From NCBI GenBank assembly GCA_002400415.1, contig DGQP01000014.1:248001-312000 (forward strand): 64,000 bases of DNA, given 5' to 3'. Made by a program: the position numbers and the translations under genes. The stretch is from Chitinophagaceae bacterium UBA4411. GTDB lineage: Bacteria > Bacteroidota > Bacteroidia > Chitinophagales > Chitinophagaceae. Numbering within the stretch: the first letter of the stretch is position 1; each line of letters starts with the position of its first letter. Below, in pieces: positions 25,575 through 34,033 of the stretch. The notes below the pieces were generated by a model. That model did not search any database. It was not told where the DNA came from and saw only the letters and a program-made list of their open reading frames with translations.

Positions 25575-28500
25575 TTACCTGATCAGCGTCACTGTTCCCT
25601 TTCTGAATACTTTATTGCCCTTATAATCCACCGCTTCCACCATCCATACATATGTATTGGAAGCTTGTGGTATTCCTTTTATTGTACCATCCCAGCCATT
25701 ACGGGGGTCGCTGGTGGTAAACACCCTTTCTCCCCAGCGGTTGTAGATACTGAAGAAATGAAATTCTTTCATTCCAACAGAGATCACTCTGAGTATATCA
25801 TTCAAGCCATCACTTCCGGGGGTAAATGCTGTTGGAACATACACTTCAGGGCCCTGGTATACTTTTACATTCACGACAGCACCCCCTTCACAATCGCTGA
25901 TCGTTTTTGCTTTGATAATATAAGTGATATCTCTGTCAAGAATTGCAACGGGATTAGCAATAAAGGGATCATTAAGACCTGTAGATGGTGTCCACACATA
26001 ACTGATAAAACCACTGTTATTGGCATCTGTGGCGTTTAGCTGTAGTGGCTGATTAATTGCCACCGCTGTGTCCCTCACTATCCCGATGAGCGGAAGTGCT
26101 GCAACAGTCACCGTTACCTGCTCATCTGCCAGTGAACGGCAGCCGTTTGGATCAGTTATGGTCAGATGATAAACGTGGGTTCCGGAGACCGGATTAATCA
26201 CTCTCGGATTAGCAACAGAAGCATTATCCAAAAAAGTCGGTGGGCTCCACGAATAAGTAACACCACCAGATCCGTTCAGTTGCGTGTTATCGCCGGGACA
26301 AATGGCGATATCAGTTCCGGCATCTCCAACTGGTACCGGAAGTGAGGGGACGACAACAGCCCTTACAGCCGGGCAGCCTGCAGCCGGGGTTCCTTTGATA
26401 TAATAGGTCCCCGCAATTGCAGCAGACGGATTATCTAAAGGAATAGTAGCCATTGCGTCCTTCCAGTAACTGAATGCAAAACCAGTTGCAGAACCTGCTG
26501 TAACAGAGGGTGCCGTTAAATCAGCTGTACCATCAGGCAGGCAAACGGCAGGCGGGCTGTTGGTAATTAGTGTTGGAGATGCACTAAACATAAAATTGGT
26601 AAAGGTTTGCGTGCCCCCGCAATCCCTGTTCAGGAATGCCCGGATCGTATAATTGATACCGGTAAACAAACCGGTAAAAGCACCTGTCGTATTGCTCGCC
26701 AGTTGGGTTGCCCCATCGTACAATACATAGGTCACTGTTGTTCCTGAAGGCGGCACCGGGCTTACTGTAGCCGTAGCAGATAAAGTCATACAGTCTTCAG
26801 CAACTGATATGGAATAAATGGTGGAAGGGCAATAACCGGAAATATCAACAGAAGCTACAAAACCATTGCCTCCTGCATATAGAAGTTCATGTGCATTATC
26901 ATAACTAAGGTCATAAACCGCATTGGCCGGAAATCCGCTGATTGTAATATCGGGAGCGGCCGCATCATCAAAAACACTTCCATCGAATTTTAATACTTTG
27001 ATGGTTCCATTCGCAAACCCGATAAATACATTATTACATTCATCCGCATGTATACCGCCTTGCATCAATTTGATATTCGAAGTAAAACTCATAGGTGTGC
27101 CGGCAACAGCACCTGTTGTTTTATTGATCGCTTTCAGGTTAACGCCATCCCAGTAGAATAAATAGGCGGAATTTACTGCCAGTGTATTACTTGAATTGTC
27201 CAATCCAAAAAGATAAGGCCTGTTGTTGGGTTCTTTTAATGTAAAATACCCGGTGGGCACCTGCCATGCAATCGTGGCAGATGTGTAGGGTGGCGGATGT
27301 TTATAAATATAGTTATCCCTGAGGGCATTTGAAACCGGTGTTGAATAAATCGTATACATGTCATTGGTAACGGGGTCAATAACAATATCAGAAATATCAT
27401 TATGCCCTCCTGTCAAACCAGACAGGTTCGATGTTGCCGGTACAACTCCTGGAGGTGTTAATAATGCCAGTTCATTGTTAGCAGAACCACCCCCACCCGC
27501 AATCAGTATTTTAGGAGAGCCGCTGTTACAACTCCATGTCATTTTCCAGTTCTCGCTGAAATTAACATTGGGAGTAGTAATGTAGTTATCATAAGTCCCT
27601 GCTGCATCTAATCTTACTACGGTAAAGCCGTTACCCATCAGTCCCTGTCCGAGGTAAACACCGCCACTTACTTTATCAACCATCCAGCCGCCATAGGAGC
27701 CCCCAAAATTCCAGGAGGGGCTTCCTAATATGCCCGAAAATGTCCACAGTAATACACCAGCCGGAGAGAATTTGGCCAGTTTCTGTGTTCCTCCATCTCC
27801 CCCACCCGATACGAAAATATTACCCGCATAGTCAAAGTCGATATCTTTTGCAATACCGTTGTTTGTACCTGTTAGCGTTGTAGTACCGGTAACAAAAGGA
27901 TCGATTACCAGAGTTTTATCATTTTTGTAATCTGCCGGTAATTTAAAATTAACCTCGTTTTTGTTACTGATTATATAACCGGTCCGTATCTTTTCGCCGT
28001 TATCAGCATTATCTGTATAAAAACAGAGAGGGGCTGACTGAATGAGCCCATCTATATCTGAACTGATAATAAGACGCCCGTTCTTATCCTGCCTGATTGT
28101 TTTTACATTGCCGGCATAGCGCATTTTAACTTTTGTAATATCAGAGCCCGGCTTTACGATAAGACTGAATTCATAACCGGGTTTCTCTCCCCTGATAAAG
28201 GAATAGACAATATCAATACCCGGATAAAGTTCTTTGTAAATGAGTTTTTTATAAGCGGCAGCTTTTTGTAATTGCAAACCATACACATGATACCCGGGAG
28301 CTGCATCTTCCGCAATCATTTCAGCACCCGGGTTTGCATTGATCCATTCAATAGTTATAACACGATCTGTTGCTGGGTTACTTTTTCGTATCTGTTCCTT
28401 GCTCATCCCCCTCTCTTCCATTCTTTCCCTTTCTTCATAGGAAAGTTTCTTTTGTTTTCTCTGCAAATGGATAACTCCTTTGGCAGTAAACAGAACAGGC

Positions 28501-28775
28501 ATTCCTAAACCTTCATAGCCATAGAGAATTTTACCCATAGCGGCATACTTAGCCAATGTATCGCCGTATTGTCCTTTATTCTGAATATAGCGCCCCTTTA
28601 TGCCAAAGATATCTTTGTCATTGCCAGCAACTGGTTTCACTTTATTATTAACCGGGTTATTTACCGCTAAACGATCTTGCTGTGCAGATAAACTAAATGA
28701 AATGAGAAAAAAAATAACAGATAAGGCAATGATATCGCAGGATGCACCTCTCCATCTGTTGCAATTAACCATCAT
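25575..28775 (-). CDS. Large type IX-secreted protein with gliding-type C-terminal domain
   Basis: About 1066 residues from ATG 28775 (GTG 28781 and ATG 28772 are near-equivalent), with signal segment IIALSVIFFLISFSLSAQQ. An N-terminal conserved region (about 50-310; IQNKGQYGD, YHVYGLQLQKAAAYKKLIY, YPGIDIVYSF) is typical of the DUF7948-like head of Bacteroidota secreted proteins. The middle carries a propeller-like part and PKD-like repeats (VGDAGTDIAICPGD...). The end, YVPTAFTPGSDGLNDILR...FFSIYNRWGERVF...GWDGT, is the type B T9SS sorting domain (CHU_C/gliding-associated). The protein is therefore exported to the cell surface or medium by the type IX system. Its binding role is unknown. Confidence 0.92.
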   Translation of the reverse strand: MMVNCNRWRGASCDIIALSVIFFLISFSLSAQQDRLAVNNPVNNKVKPVAGNDKDIFGIKGRYIQNKGQYGDTLAKYAAMGKILYGYEGLGMPVLFTAKGVIHLQRKQKKLSYEERERMEERGMSKEQIRKSNPATDRVITIEWINANPGAEMIAEDAAPGYHVYGLQLQKAAAYKKLIYKELYPGIDIVYSFIRGEKPGYEFSLIVKPGSDITKVKMRYAGNVKTIRQDKNGRLIISSDIDGLIQSAPLCFYTDNADNGEKIRTGYIISNKNEVNFKLPADYKNDKTLVIDPFVTGTTTLTGTNNGIAKDIDFDYAGNIFVSGGGDGGTQKLAKFSPAGVLLWTFSGILGSPSWNFGGSYGGWMVDKVSGGVYLGQGLMGNGFTVVRLDAAGTYDNYITTPNVNFSENWKMTWSCNSGSPKILIAGGGGSANNELALLTPPGVVPATSNLSGLTGGHNDISDIVIDPVTNDMYTIYSTPVSNALRDNYIYKHPPPYTSATIAWQVPTGYFTLKEPNNRPYLFGLDNSSNTLAVNSAYLFYWDGVNLKAINKTTGAVAGTPMSFTSNIKLMQGGIHADECNNVFIGFANGTIKVLKFDGSVFDDAAAPDITISGFPANAVYDLSYDNAHELLYAGGNGFVASVDISGYCPSTIYSISVAEDCMTLSATATVSPVPPSGTTVTYVLYDGATQLASNTTGAFTGLFTGINYTIRAFLNRDCGGTQTFTNFMFSASPTLITNSPPAVCLPDGTADLTAPSVTAGSATGFAFSYWKDAMATIPLDNPSAAIAGTYYIKGTPAAGCPAVRAVVVPSLPVPVGDAGTDIAICPGDNTQLNGSGGVTYSWSPPTFLDNASVANPRVINPVSGTHVYHLTITDPNGCRSLADEQVTVTVAALPLIGIVRDTAVAINQPLQLNATDANNSGFISYVWTPSTGLNDPFIANPVAILDRDITYIIKAKTISDCEGGAVVNVKVYQGPEVYVPTAFTPGSDGLNDILRVISVGMKEFHFFSIYNRWGERVFTTSDPRNGWDGTIKGIPQASNTYVWMVEAVDYKGNKVFRKGTVTLIR

Positions 28776-28893
28776 AGGCACTGTTAAGTGACTAAAGGTA
28801 ATAATAATTGCTAAAAAGAAAGATGGTTTATGACAGGTGGGAACTACTCTTTATGAAAACCATAACAAGAATAAAAATCAGACAGCCAATCTG

Positions 28894-29652
28894 TTAGGGC
28901 GCCACAGCAGCAGGCAATGCAACCACTTTATGCACTCTGATGATCCGGAGCCTGTTCAGTAACCTTATCATGCCATAGGTCGGATCAATTTCAAACCAAC
29001 GAAATCCAAAATTTACAGCAGACGGGTTTTTATGATGGTTATTATGGTACGCCTCGCCCATCATCAGCATATCCACTTTAAATAAGTTAGTAGAAGTGTT
29101 TTTTACCTCAAAGTTTCTGGAGCCATATTTATGCGCAAACCAGTTAATAATAGTACCATGCAGCGGAACAGTTAGTATATGAACGGGTAATAATAAAAAC
29201 CACCAGGCGGATGGAGCAAACCGGACATAGATCATCACATAAATGGCAATCCAGCCTAATCTCGACCATACTGAATTTCCGATTTTATCCAGTAATGGCC
29301 AGTCAGGCAGGTTTTTGGTAAACCGCTGTTCCACCTCAAATTTTCCTTTATAAATCCGGGAAGAAACCTGCCGGGCATGCCACATCAGCTTGAACATATT
29401 CTCATCAAAAATGGGTGAATGCGGGTCTTTATCCGTATCAGTATAAGCATGATGCATACGGTGCATAATGGCATAAGCCCTGGGGCTGACATAAGATGAG
29501 CCCTGCGTTATATAGGCCACCAGGTAAAAAAAACGTTCCCAACCCTTACTCATACTGAAAGCTCCGTGTGCGGCATAGCGATGTTGCAAAAAAGTTTGCA
29601 TAAAAAGAGACAGATACCAGTGAGCGGCTAAAAAGAGCAAAATGACTAACAT
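28894..29652 (-). CDS. Acyl-CoA/acyl-lipid fatty-acid desaturase
   Basis: The 252-residue membrane di-iron enzyme introduces a double bond into fatty acyl chains, raising membrane fluidity. All three histidine boxes are visible: HRYAAH, HRMHHAYTD and the C-terminal EAYHNNHHKNP; hydrophobic helices surround them (LVILLFLAAHWYLSLFMQ, YVMIYVRFAPSAWWFLLLPVHIL). The length fits the short delta-9 desaturases of the phylum. It is divergent from an RRM RNA-binding protein gene; with the DEAD-box helicase 2 kb away this looks like a cold-response neighbourhood. Confidence 0.92.
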   Translation of the reverse strand: MLVILLFLAAHWYLSLFMQTFLQHRYAAHGAFSMSKGWERFFYLVAYITQGSSYVSPRAYAIMHRMHHAYTDTDKDPHSPIFDENMFKLMWHARQVSSRIYKGKFEVEQRFTKNLPDWPLLDKIGNSVWSRLGWIAIYVMIYVRFAPSAWWFLLLPVHILTVPLHGTIINWFAHKYGSRNFEVKNTSTNLFKVDMLMMGEAYHNNHHKNPSAVNFGFRWFEIDPTYGMIRLLNRLRIIRVHKVVALPAAVAP

Positions 29653-29948
29653 TGTAAAACATCACTATTGTTGAATAGACTGACTCTTACAAGGTAGTCT
29701 TATAAAACTGTATTCCGCCCTAAATAAACCTATTTGGCAGTATTTTACCAATATTTCATTATTAAAATAAAAAAGGGCCGGCCGGTTTAATAGTATATCT
29801 TTACAGGGTGACCCGGAGTTCTTCCAACAGTCAGTTCAGATCAGAGTCAATTTTTACTCTTCCGTCCAGTATTAGTTAATCTCCTCTTTGCTTCTTGCTG
29901 CCAGTCCTTCATCACAGGTATTGTATTGTTTTATCTAAATTATGTTTT
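29653..29948. other. Long divergent leader of desaturase and RRM genes
   Basis: A 296-bp gap separates the two starts. It contains a G/C-rich block (GGGCCGGCCGG near 29776-29786) within an A/T-rich region, and a TATCTTTA stretch just downstream (7 of 8 to TAnnTTTG). The RRM transcript therefore probably has an untranslated leader of 130 nt or more. Leaders of this kind are common for cold-induced RNA-binding proteins. No small ORF is convincing. Confidence 0.35.
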
Positions 29949-30221
29949 ATGAATTTGTATGTATCTAATTTAAGTTTTCACACAATGGATGATGACTTAA
30001 GAAAATTATTCGAGCAATTTGGTGCTGTTTCGTCTGCTAAAGTGATTACTGACAGGGAGACAGGACGCAGCCGTGGTTTTGGATTTGTGGAAATGGACTC
30101 TGATGAAGAAGCCAACAAAGCGATCAAAGGCCTTAACAGCAAAGAGATTGAAGGAAGAGCCATGTCTGTTTCCGTTGCTAGAGAAAAAACCAGCCGGCCC
30201 GACAACAACAGAAGATACTAA
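29949..30221 (+). CDS. RRM-type RNA-binding protein
   Basis: The 90-residue single-RRM protein starts at ATG 29949 (MNLYVSNLSFHTMDDDL); an upstream frame from 29895 adds non-family residues. RNP2 is LYVSNL and RNP1 is RGFGFVEM, with AKVITDRETGRSRG between. A short basic tail (REKTSRPDNNRRY) follows. Cyanobacterial and Bacteroidota homologues bind single-stranded RNA and are often cold-induced; that is known of relatives, not shown here. A good terminator lies just behind, so it is a monocistronic gene. Confidence 0.95.
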   Translation: MNLYVSNLSFHTMDDDLRKLFEQFGAVSSAKVITDRETGRSRGFGFVEMDSDEEANKAIKGLNSKEIEGRAMSVSVAREKTSRPDNNRRY

Positions 30222-30235
30222 GAACTCGTTATGAT

Positions 30236-30260
30236 AAGAGCCCTGGTGGCTCTTTTTTTT
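30236..30260 (+). terminator. Rho-independent terminator after the RRM gene
   Basis: AAGAGCC and GGCTCTT pair around CTGGT, and a run of eight T follows immediately. Confidence 0.9.
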
Positions 30261-30300
30261 ATTCCGCCCCGGATCATTTTCTCATTTAAATTAATTCAAT

Positions 30301-30720
30301 ATGGCAATGATCATGCAGATCGCAGATACAGATAAGAATCTCAGTAGTTTTATGAAAGGGATAAAAATTACCGGCCTGGCTGAAACATTAAATGGTAAAG
30401 GCCCGTTTACCATTCTGGCGCCCGTTAACCTCGCTTTTGGGAAATTGAAAAAAACGTCTTACGAAGAATTGCTGAAGCCTGCCAATAAGATCAAACTTTC
30501 CGAACTGCTGTCTTGTTTTATATTGCCTGAAAAAAAATTAGTTAAGGATTTTATTAATGGCCAAAAACTTAAAACCATTCATGGTACAGAACTGCTGGTG
30601 TCTGTAAAAGATGGTGAAGTCCGCATCAATGGCGCTAAAATATTATCCCGTGACAGGCAGGGCTTTAATGGCGTTGTTCATTCTGTAGATACTATAGATG
30701 CTGCGTCTGAACAAGTGTGA
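30301..30720 (+). CDS. FAS1 (fasciclin)-domain protein without signal peptide
   Basis: The 139-residue protein is one FAS1 domain: motifs GPFTILAPVNLAFGKL (H1 box region), LLSCFILPEKKLV, VKDGEVRINGAKIL and GVVHSVDTI (H2 box). The N-terminus (MAMIMQIADTDKNLSS) has no hydrophobic signal or lipobox, although most FAS1 proteins are exported adhesins. Either the protein is cytosolic or the true start lies elsewhere, but no in-frame upstream start with a signal is seen. It lies between the RRM and helicase genes; a link to cold response is only proximity. Confidence 0.8.
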   Translation: MAMIMQIADTDKNLSSFMKGIKITGLAETLNGKGPFTILAPVNLAFGKLKKTSYEELLKPANKIKLSELLSCFILPEKKLVKDFINGQKLKTIHGTELLVSVKDGEVRINGAKILSRDRQGFNGVVHSVDTIDAASEQV

Positions 30721-30811
30721 GAAAAATCGTATTATACAATTCACCAGCTTTATCACACCACTGGAAATGGGAAAATTTTCGGCTAAAAGAATTTTTTCAC
30801 TCTAAAATTAG

Positions 30812-30841
30812 TTAACTGCAGTCATTACTGACTGCAGTTAA
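30812..30841. terminator. 13-bp perfect stem-loop between convergent genes
   Basis: TTAACTGCAGTCA (30812-30824) and its exact complement TGACTGCAGTTAA (30829-30841) surround a four-base loop, TTAC. It lies between the FAS1 gene and the helicase stop. There is no T-tract on either side, so termination is only one possibility; it may also be a 3' stabiliser or a protein site. Confidence 0.5.
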
Positions 30842-30847
30842 AAACTA

Positions 30848-32101
30848 TCAGGCTGTTCTCCTGGAGAAGGATCTTCCAAATTGTCTTTTTTGACCACTGT
30901 CCTGTTGCCGGACATGGCGTACAGTTTTTTTAAGTGCCGGCCTTATTACATCGTTTGCTATTGCCATTGCAAAAGGATGATCTTGTACAACAGGTATCTG
31001 TTTTGCGATCAGCTTTTGAATGTCTTTCAGGTACGCTTTTTCTTCCCCGTCACAAAAAGAAATGGCAATACCGCTGGCGCCTGCCCTTCCTGTTCTGCCA
31101 ATACGGTGCACATAAGTCTCCGGAACATTCGGAAGCTCATAATTGATTACATGTGTCAATTCATCAATATCAATACCCCGTGCAGCAATATCAGTAGCTA
31201 CAAGAATTCTTGTAGTTTTCGCTTTAAAATTCTGTAATGCGTTCTGCCTGGCATTCTGCGACTTATTACCATGAATAGCATCTGCATTTATTCCTGAACG
31301 GTTCAGGTCTTTAGCTATCTTATCAGCACCGTGCTTTGTTCTTGCAAAAACCAGTGCATTCTTAATAGTAGTATCCTTCAGCAGGTGAATCAGTAAAGAA
31401 CGTTTATGCTCCTTCTCAGTGTAATACAGTTCCTGCTGTATCGTATCAGCTGTGGATGACACAGGGGTCACTTCCACTTTTACCGGATTTTTTAACAGTA
31501 CATTCGCCAGTTGTTGAATCTCCGGTGGCATTGTGGCCGAAAAGAATAATGTCTGGCGTTGCACAGGCAATTTCGCAATGATTTTTTTTACGTCATGTAC
31601 AAAACCCATGTCCAGCATACGGTCGGCTTCATCCAGTACAAAGAATTTGACATCCCGCAGTGAAAGAAGGTTCTGATTCATCAGGTCAAGTAAACGGCCC
31701 GGAGTTGCAATTAAAATATCAACACCCCTGCGCAAAGTATTAACCTGGTTATGTTGTGACACACCGCCAAAAATGACCAGGTGACGCAGATCAAGATACC
31801 TGCCATAGGCCCTGAAACTTTCTTCGATCTGGATGGCAAGCTCACGGGTTGGGGTTAAGATCAACGCTTTAATGTTGCGGCGGTTATTTGTATTCATCTG
31901 CTGTTCCTGGTGCATTAACTGCAAAATGGGTATGGCAAAAGCAGCTGTCTTCCCGGTACCGGTTTGTGCGCATCCCAACAGGTCCTTATGCTGCAGGATA
32001 ACAGGAATAGATTTTTGCTGAATAGATGTAGGCTTGGTATAGCCTTCGTTGCTCAGAGCCTTTAATACAGGCTCAATGAGCGGTAAATTGTTAAATGACA
32101 A
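30848..32101 (-). CDS. DEAD-box RNA helicase (RhlE-like)
   Basis: The 417-residue protein starts at TTG 32101: the N-terminus MSFNNLPLIEPVLKALSNEGY is exactly the family start, and no ATG lies near. The Q-motif (TKPTSIQQKSIP), Walker A AQTGTGKT, PTRELAIQ, DEADRMLDMGF, SATMP, TDIAARGIDI and HRIGRTGRAG follow in order. A short basic tail (QDSGQKRQFGRSFSRRTA) could contact RNA. The enzyme unwinds RNA duplexes, typically in ribosome assembly and cold adaptation. The gene is convergent with the FAS1 gene and has a leader of up to 180 nt. Confidence 0.95.
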   Translation of the reverse strand: MSFNNLPLIEPVLKALSNEGYTKPTSIQQKSIPVILQHKDLLGCAQTGTGKTAAFAIPILQLMHQEQQMNTNNRRNIKALILTPTRELAIQIEESFRAYGRYLDLRHLVIFGGVSQHNQVNTLRRGVDILIATPGRLLDLMNQNLLSLRDVKFFVLDEADRMLDMGFVHDVKKIIAKLPVQRQTLFFSATMPPEIQQLANVLLKNPVKVEVTPVSSTADTIQQELYYTEKEHKRSLLIHLLKDTTIKNALVFARTKHGADKIAKDLNRSGINADAIHGNKSQNARQNALQNFKAKTTRILVATDIAARGIDIDELTHVINYELPNVPETYVHRIGRTGRAGASGIAISFCDGEEKAYLKDIQKLIAKQIPVVQDHPFAMAIANDVIRPALKKTVRHVRQQDSGQKRQFGRSFSRRTA

Positions 32102-32282
32102 TTGAATAAATTTGATAAAAAATGTGGTAAGGCTATCAACACAAGATGATACTTTACCTGCCTTACATTAAGCCGTCACGATATCTGAAATTGAGAACAA
32201 GTCAAACTAAGTGCAGGAATAACATACAGAGACACGAAGGTACATTTTAAATCGGGAAATAAGATTTTTATTTACAAGACAA

Positions 32283-32311
32283 CCCGGGAGCCATAATATG
32301 CAACTCCCGGA
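32283..32311 (-). terminator. Hairpin downstream of the 114-residue gene
   Basis: CCGGGAG (32284-32290) pairs with CTCCCGG (32304-32310). It is 37 nt past the stop of the minus-strand gene; the following T-tract is weak. Confidence 0.5.
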
Positions 32312-32347
32312 TATCCTGCTTATTTCTTCAGAAGAACTGCCGGTTCC

Positions 32348-32692
32348 TTACTTTTTGATAGGAGCATCCTTATGCGGTTTAGCCTGGTTATCAAACTTGA
32401 TTTGCGTGGCTTGCTGCTTAACCGGTACAGTTTGTTTAATGGCGGTCTGTTTTATGCCTTCATGCTTAATAGCAGTTTGCTTGATACCGGCTTTCAATGA
32501 ATCGCCGGCAATTGTACCATTTTTAATTGTATGGGCACCTTCCTTCATTGTCACACCCGGTTTCACCACTGGCGACTGTCCTGTTACCGGCTTCACCTGT
32601 GGTGTTGTTTCTTTTTTAGCAGTGACCGTAGTTTGTGCTTTCAGGCCCATGATAAGCAGTAAAGAAGAAAGTGTGGTAAATAGTTTTTTCAT
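32348..32692 (-). CDS. Small secreted protein with internal repeats
   Basis: The 114-residue protein has a signal peptide (MKKLFTTLSSLLLIMGLKAQ). The mature part has low complexity, rich in Lys, Thr, Gln and Pro: TTVTAKKETTPQVKPVTGQ and the partial repeats AGIKQTAIK, EGIKQTAIK and QTVPVK. It is basic and probably disordered. No family is recognised. It may be periplasmic. It is divergent from the SET-domain pair, with a 77-bp gap to the chosen start at 32770. Confidence 0.6.
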   Translation of the reverse strand: MKKLFTTLSSLLLIMGLKAQTTVTAKKETTPQVKPVTGQSPVVKPGVTMKEGAHTIKNGTIAGDSLKAGIKQTAIKHEGIKQTAIKQTVPVKQQATQIKFDNQAKPHKDAPIKK

Positions 32693-32769
32693 ACCAATTT
32701 ATTTTAGTTCCTAAATTTACGGTGAACTATTCAAGCACACTATCCCCTTTTAGGGGGATATTTTTGTCC

Positions 32770-33180
32770 ATGAAACTCAGTAATCTCTTCAAAAAATCTG
32801 TCATAAAACAACCGGGTCATTTGTATGTGGCGGCAAGCCCTGTGCACGGCCGGGGGGTATTTTCAAACCGGGATATTGATGCAGGAGAACTCATTGAAAG
32901 GGCTCCGCTGATACCTATCAGTAATAATGAAGACGAACTGCTGAAAAACACATCCCTTTATCATTACTATTTCCTGGTAAAAAATGAACAAATAAAGGTT
33001 GTTTTAGGGCTTGGATACAGCTCCCTTTATAATCATGGCGCCCCTTCCAATGCCGCTTACCATATCAACCTGGAAGAACAGACCATTGATATCAAAGCGG
33101 TGCAGGCCATCAAAGCCAACGGGGAAATATTCATTAATTATAACGGCAGTCATGATGACTGTTCACCGGTAAGTTTCTAA
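32770..33180 (+). CDS. SET-domain protein 1
   Basis: The start at ATG 32770 (MKLSNLFKKSVIKQPG) is preferred over 32722; 136 residues. A SET fold spans almost the whole protein: SPVHGRGVFSNRDIDAGELIERAPLI (N-part), SSLYNHGAPSNAAY (NH-x-x-x-N site region) and ANGEIFINYNGSHDD (the E(E/I)xxxNY element). SET proteins transfer methyl groups from SAM to lysine; many bacterial ones are of unknown target. No zinc cluster or post-SET is present, so this is a minimal SET. The next gene, 4 nt later, is a diverged paralogue. Confidence 0.88.
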   Translation: MKLSNLFKKSVIKQPGHLYVAASPVHGRGVFSNRDIDAGELIERAPLIPISNNEDELLKNTSLYHYYFLVKNEQIKVVLGLGYSSLYNHGAPSNAAYHINLEEQTIDIKAVQAIKANGEIFINYNGSHDDCSPVSF

Positions 33181-33183
33181 CGA

Positions 33184-33585
33184 ATGACAAGGCCTTCTTT
33201 ATATATCAAAGAAATAAAAGGCAAAGGAAGAGGCGTATTCAGCAGCACCCCTGTGCAGGAAAACGACCTGATTGAGGAATGCCCGCTGATCGAGATACCA
33301 GCTGAAGATTTTGATGCCGTCACCTCCACGCATATTGTTAACTATTGCTTCTTCCTGAATAAAGAAGAAAACATACTATCTGTGGCAATGGGGTTTGGGT
33401 CGATCTATAATCATGCGTTCCCCTGTAATGCACATCACATGATTGACCGGGAAACCAGGACGATTACCTTTTTTGCCCTGCGTGATATTAAGCCACATGA
33501 GGAGATCACCATTAATTATAATGGTGATCCTCAAAATGATTCCCTGCACTGGTTTACTGCAAGAGATATCAAATACAAACCCTGA
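33184..33585 (+). CDS. SET-domain protein 2
   Basis: The 133-residue protein is a paralogue of the preceding one: KEIKGKGRGVFSSTPVQENDLIEECPLI, SIYNHAFPCNAHHM and PHEEITINYNGDPQND match the N-part, the NH-x-x-x-N region and the catalytic-side element. It starts 4 nt after the first gene's stop, so both are cotranscribed. A C-terminal extension HWFTARDIKYKP is absent in the partner. Two tandem single-SET genes could give a heterodimer or methylate different targets; that is inference. The target is unknown. Confidence 0.88.
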   Translation: MTRPSLYIKEIKGKGRGVFSSTPVQENDLIEECPLIEIPAEDFDAVTSTHIVNYCFFLNKEENILSVAMGFGSIYNHAFPCNAHHMIDRETRTITFFALRDIKPHEEITINYNGDPQNDSLHWFTARDIKYKP

Positions 33586-33865
33586 TGTGCAGCCCGCGAA
33601 GTTTTTTTCAAGTATCGTAAATTTCCCATCCTCTCCCATTTTGTTCCGAAACAATTAGAAATTAGCTATTTACAAAAATAGCGCCCCATGAAAGCTATAA
33701 CCATAACAAAGCTTTTACGAATACTCTTGATTGCTATTACAGAATGATGTAGGTTTGCATTCTTCACGTTCCTCTGTAAAAATCACAAAAGAAATACTGT
33801 TTCGTATTCTCCATTATTCCTCTGGGATCCATCACCCTTTTTCCGAAACCTTAAAACTTTTGTGC

Positions 33866-33979
33866 ATGAAAAAGATCAACACATTAATGAAGAATGAGAA
33901 TGTAATGGCTACTATCGTTGTCGGAGGGATATTCCTTCTCACCGGTGTGGCAACTTTCCTGGCTATTTATTTCGGATAA
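33866..33979 (+). CDS. 37-residue single-TM membrane protein
   Basis: The start at ATG 33866 (MKKINTLMKNENVMATIV) is just before one hydrophobic helix (VVGGIFLLTGVATFLAIYF) that runs to the C-terminal Gly. The N-terminus is basic, so N-in is expected. A strong terminator follows immediately, and a gap of 280 bp precedes it, so it looks like a real independent small gene rather than a random frame. No family is recognised. It may be a regulator or subunit of a membrane complex; the cytochrome gene opposite is a neighbour, not proven a partner. Confidence 0.6.
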   Translation: MKKINTLMKNENVMATIVVGGIFLLTGVATFLAIYFG

Positions 33980-34005
33980 TTAATTATTGCTGTCTGAATT
34001 GATTT

Positions 34006-34030
34006 AAAACCGGCCTTAGCCGGTTTTTTT
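34006..34030. terminator. Terminator shared by the 37-residue gene and the cytochrome gene
   Basis: AAACCGGC and GCCGGTTT pair around CTTA, followed by a T-run on the plus strand; an A-rich flank on the left gives some T on the minus strand too. Confidence 0.85.
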
Positions 34031-34033
34031 ATT

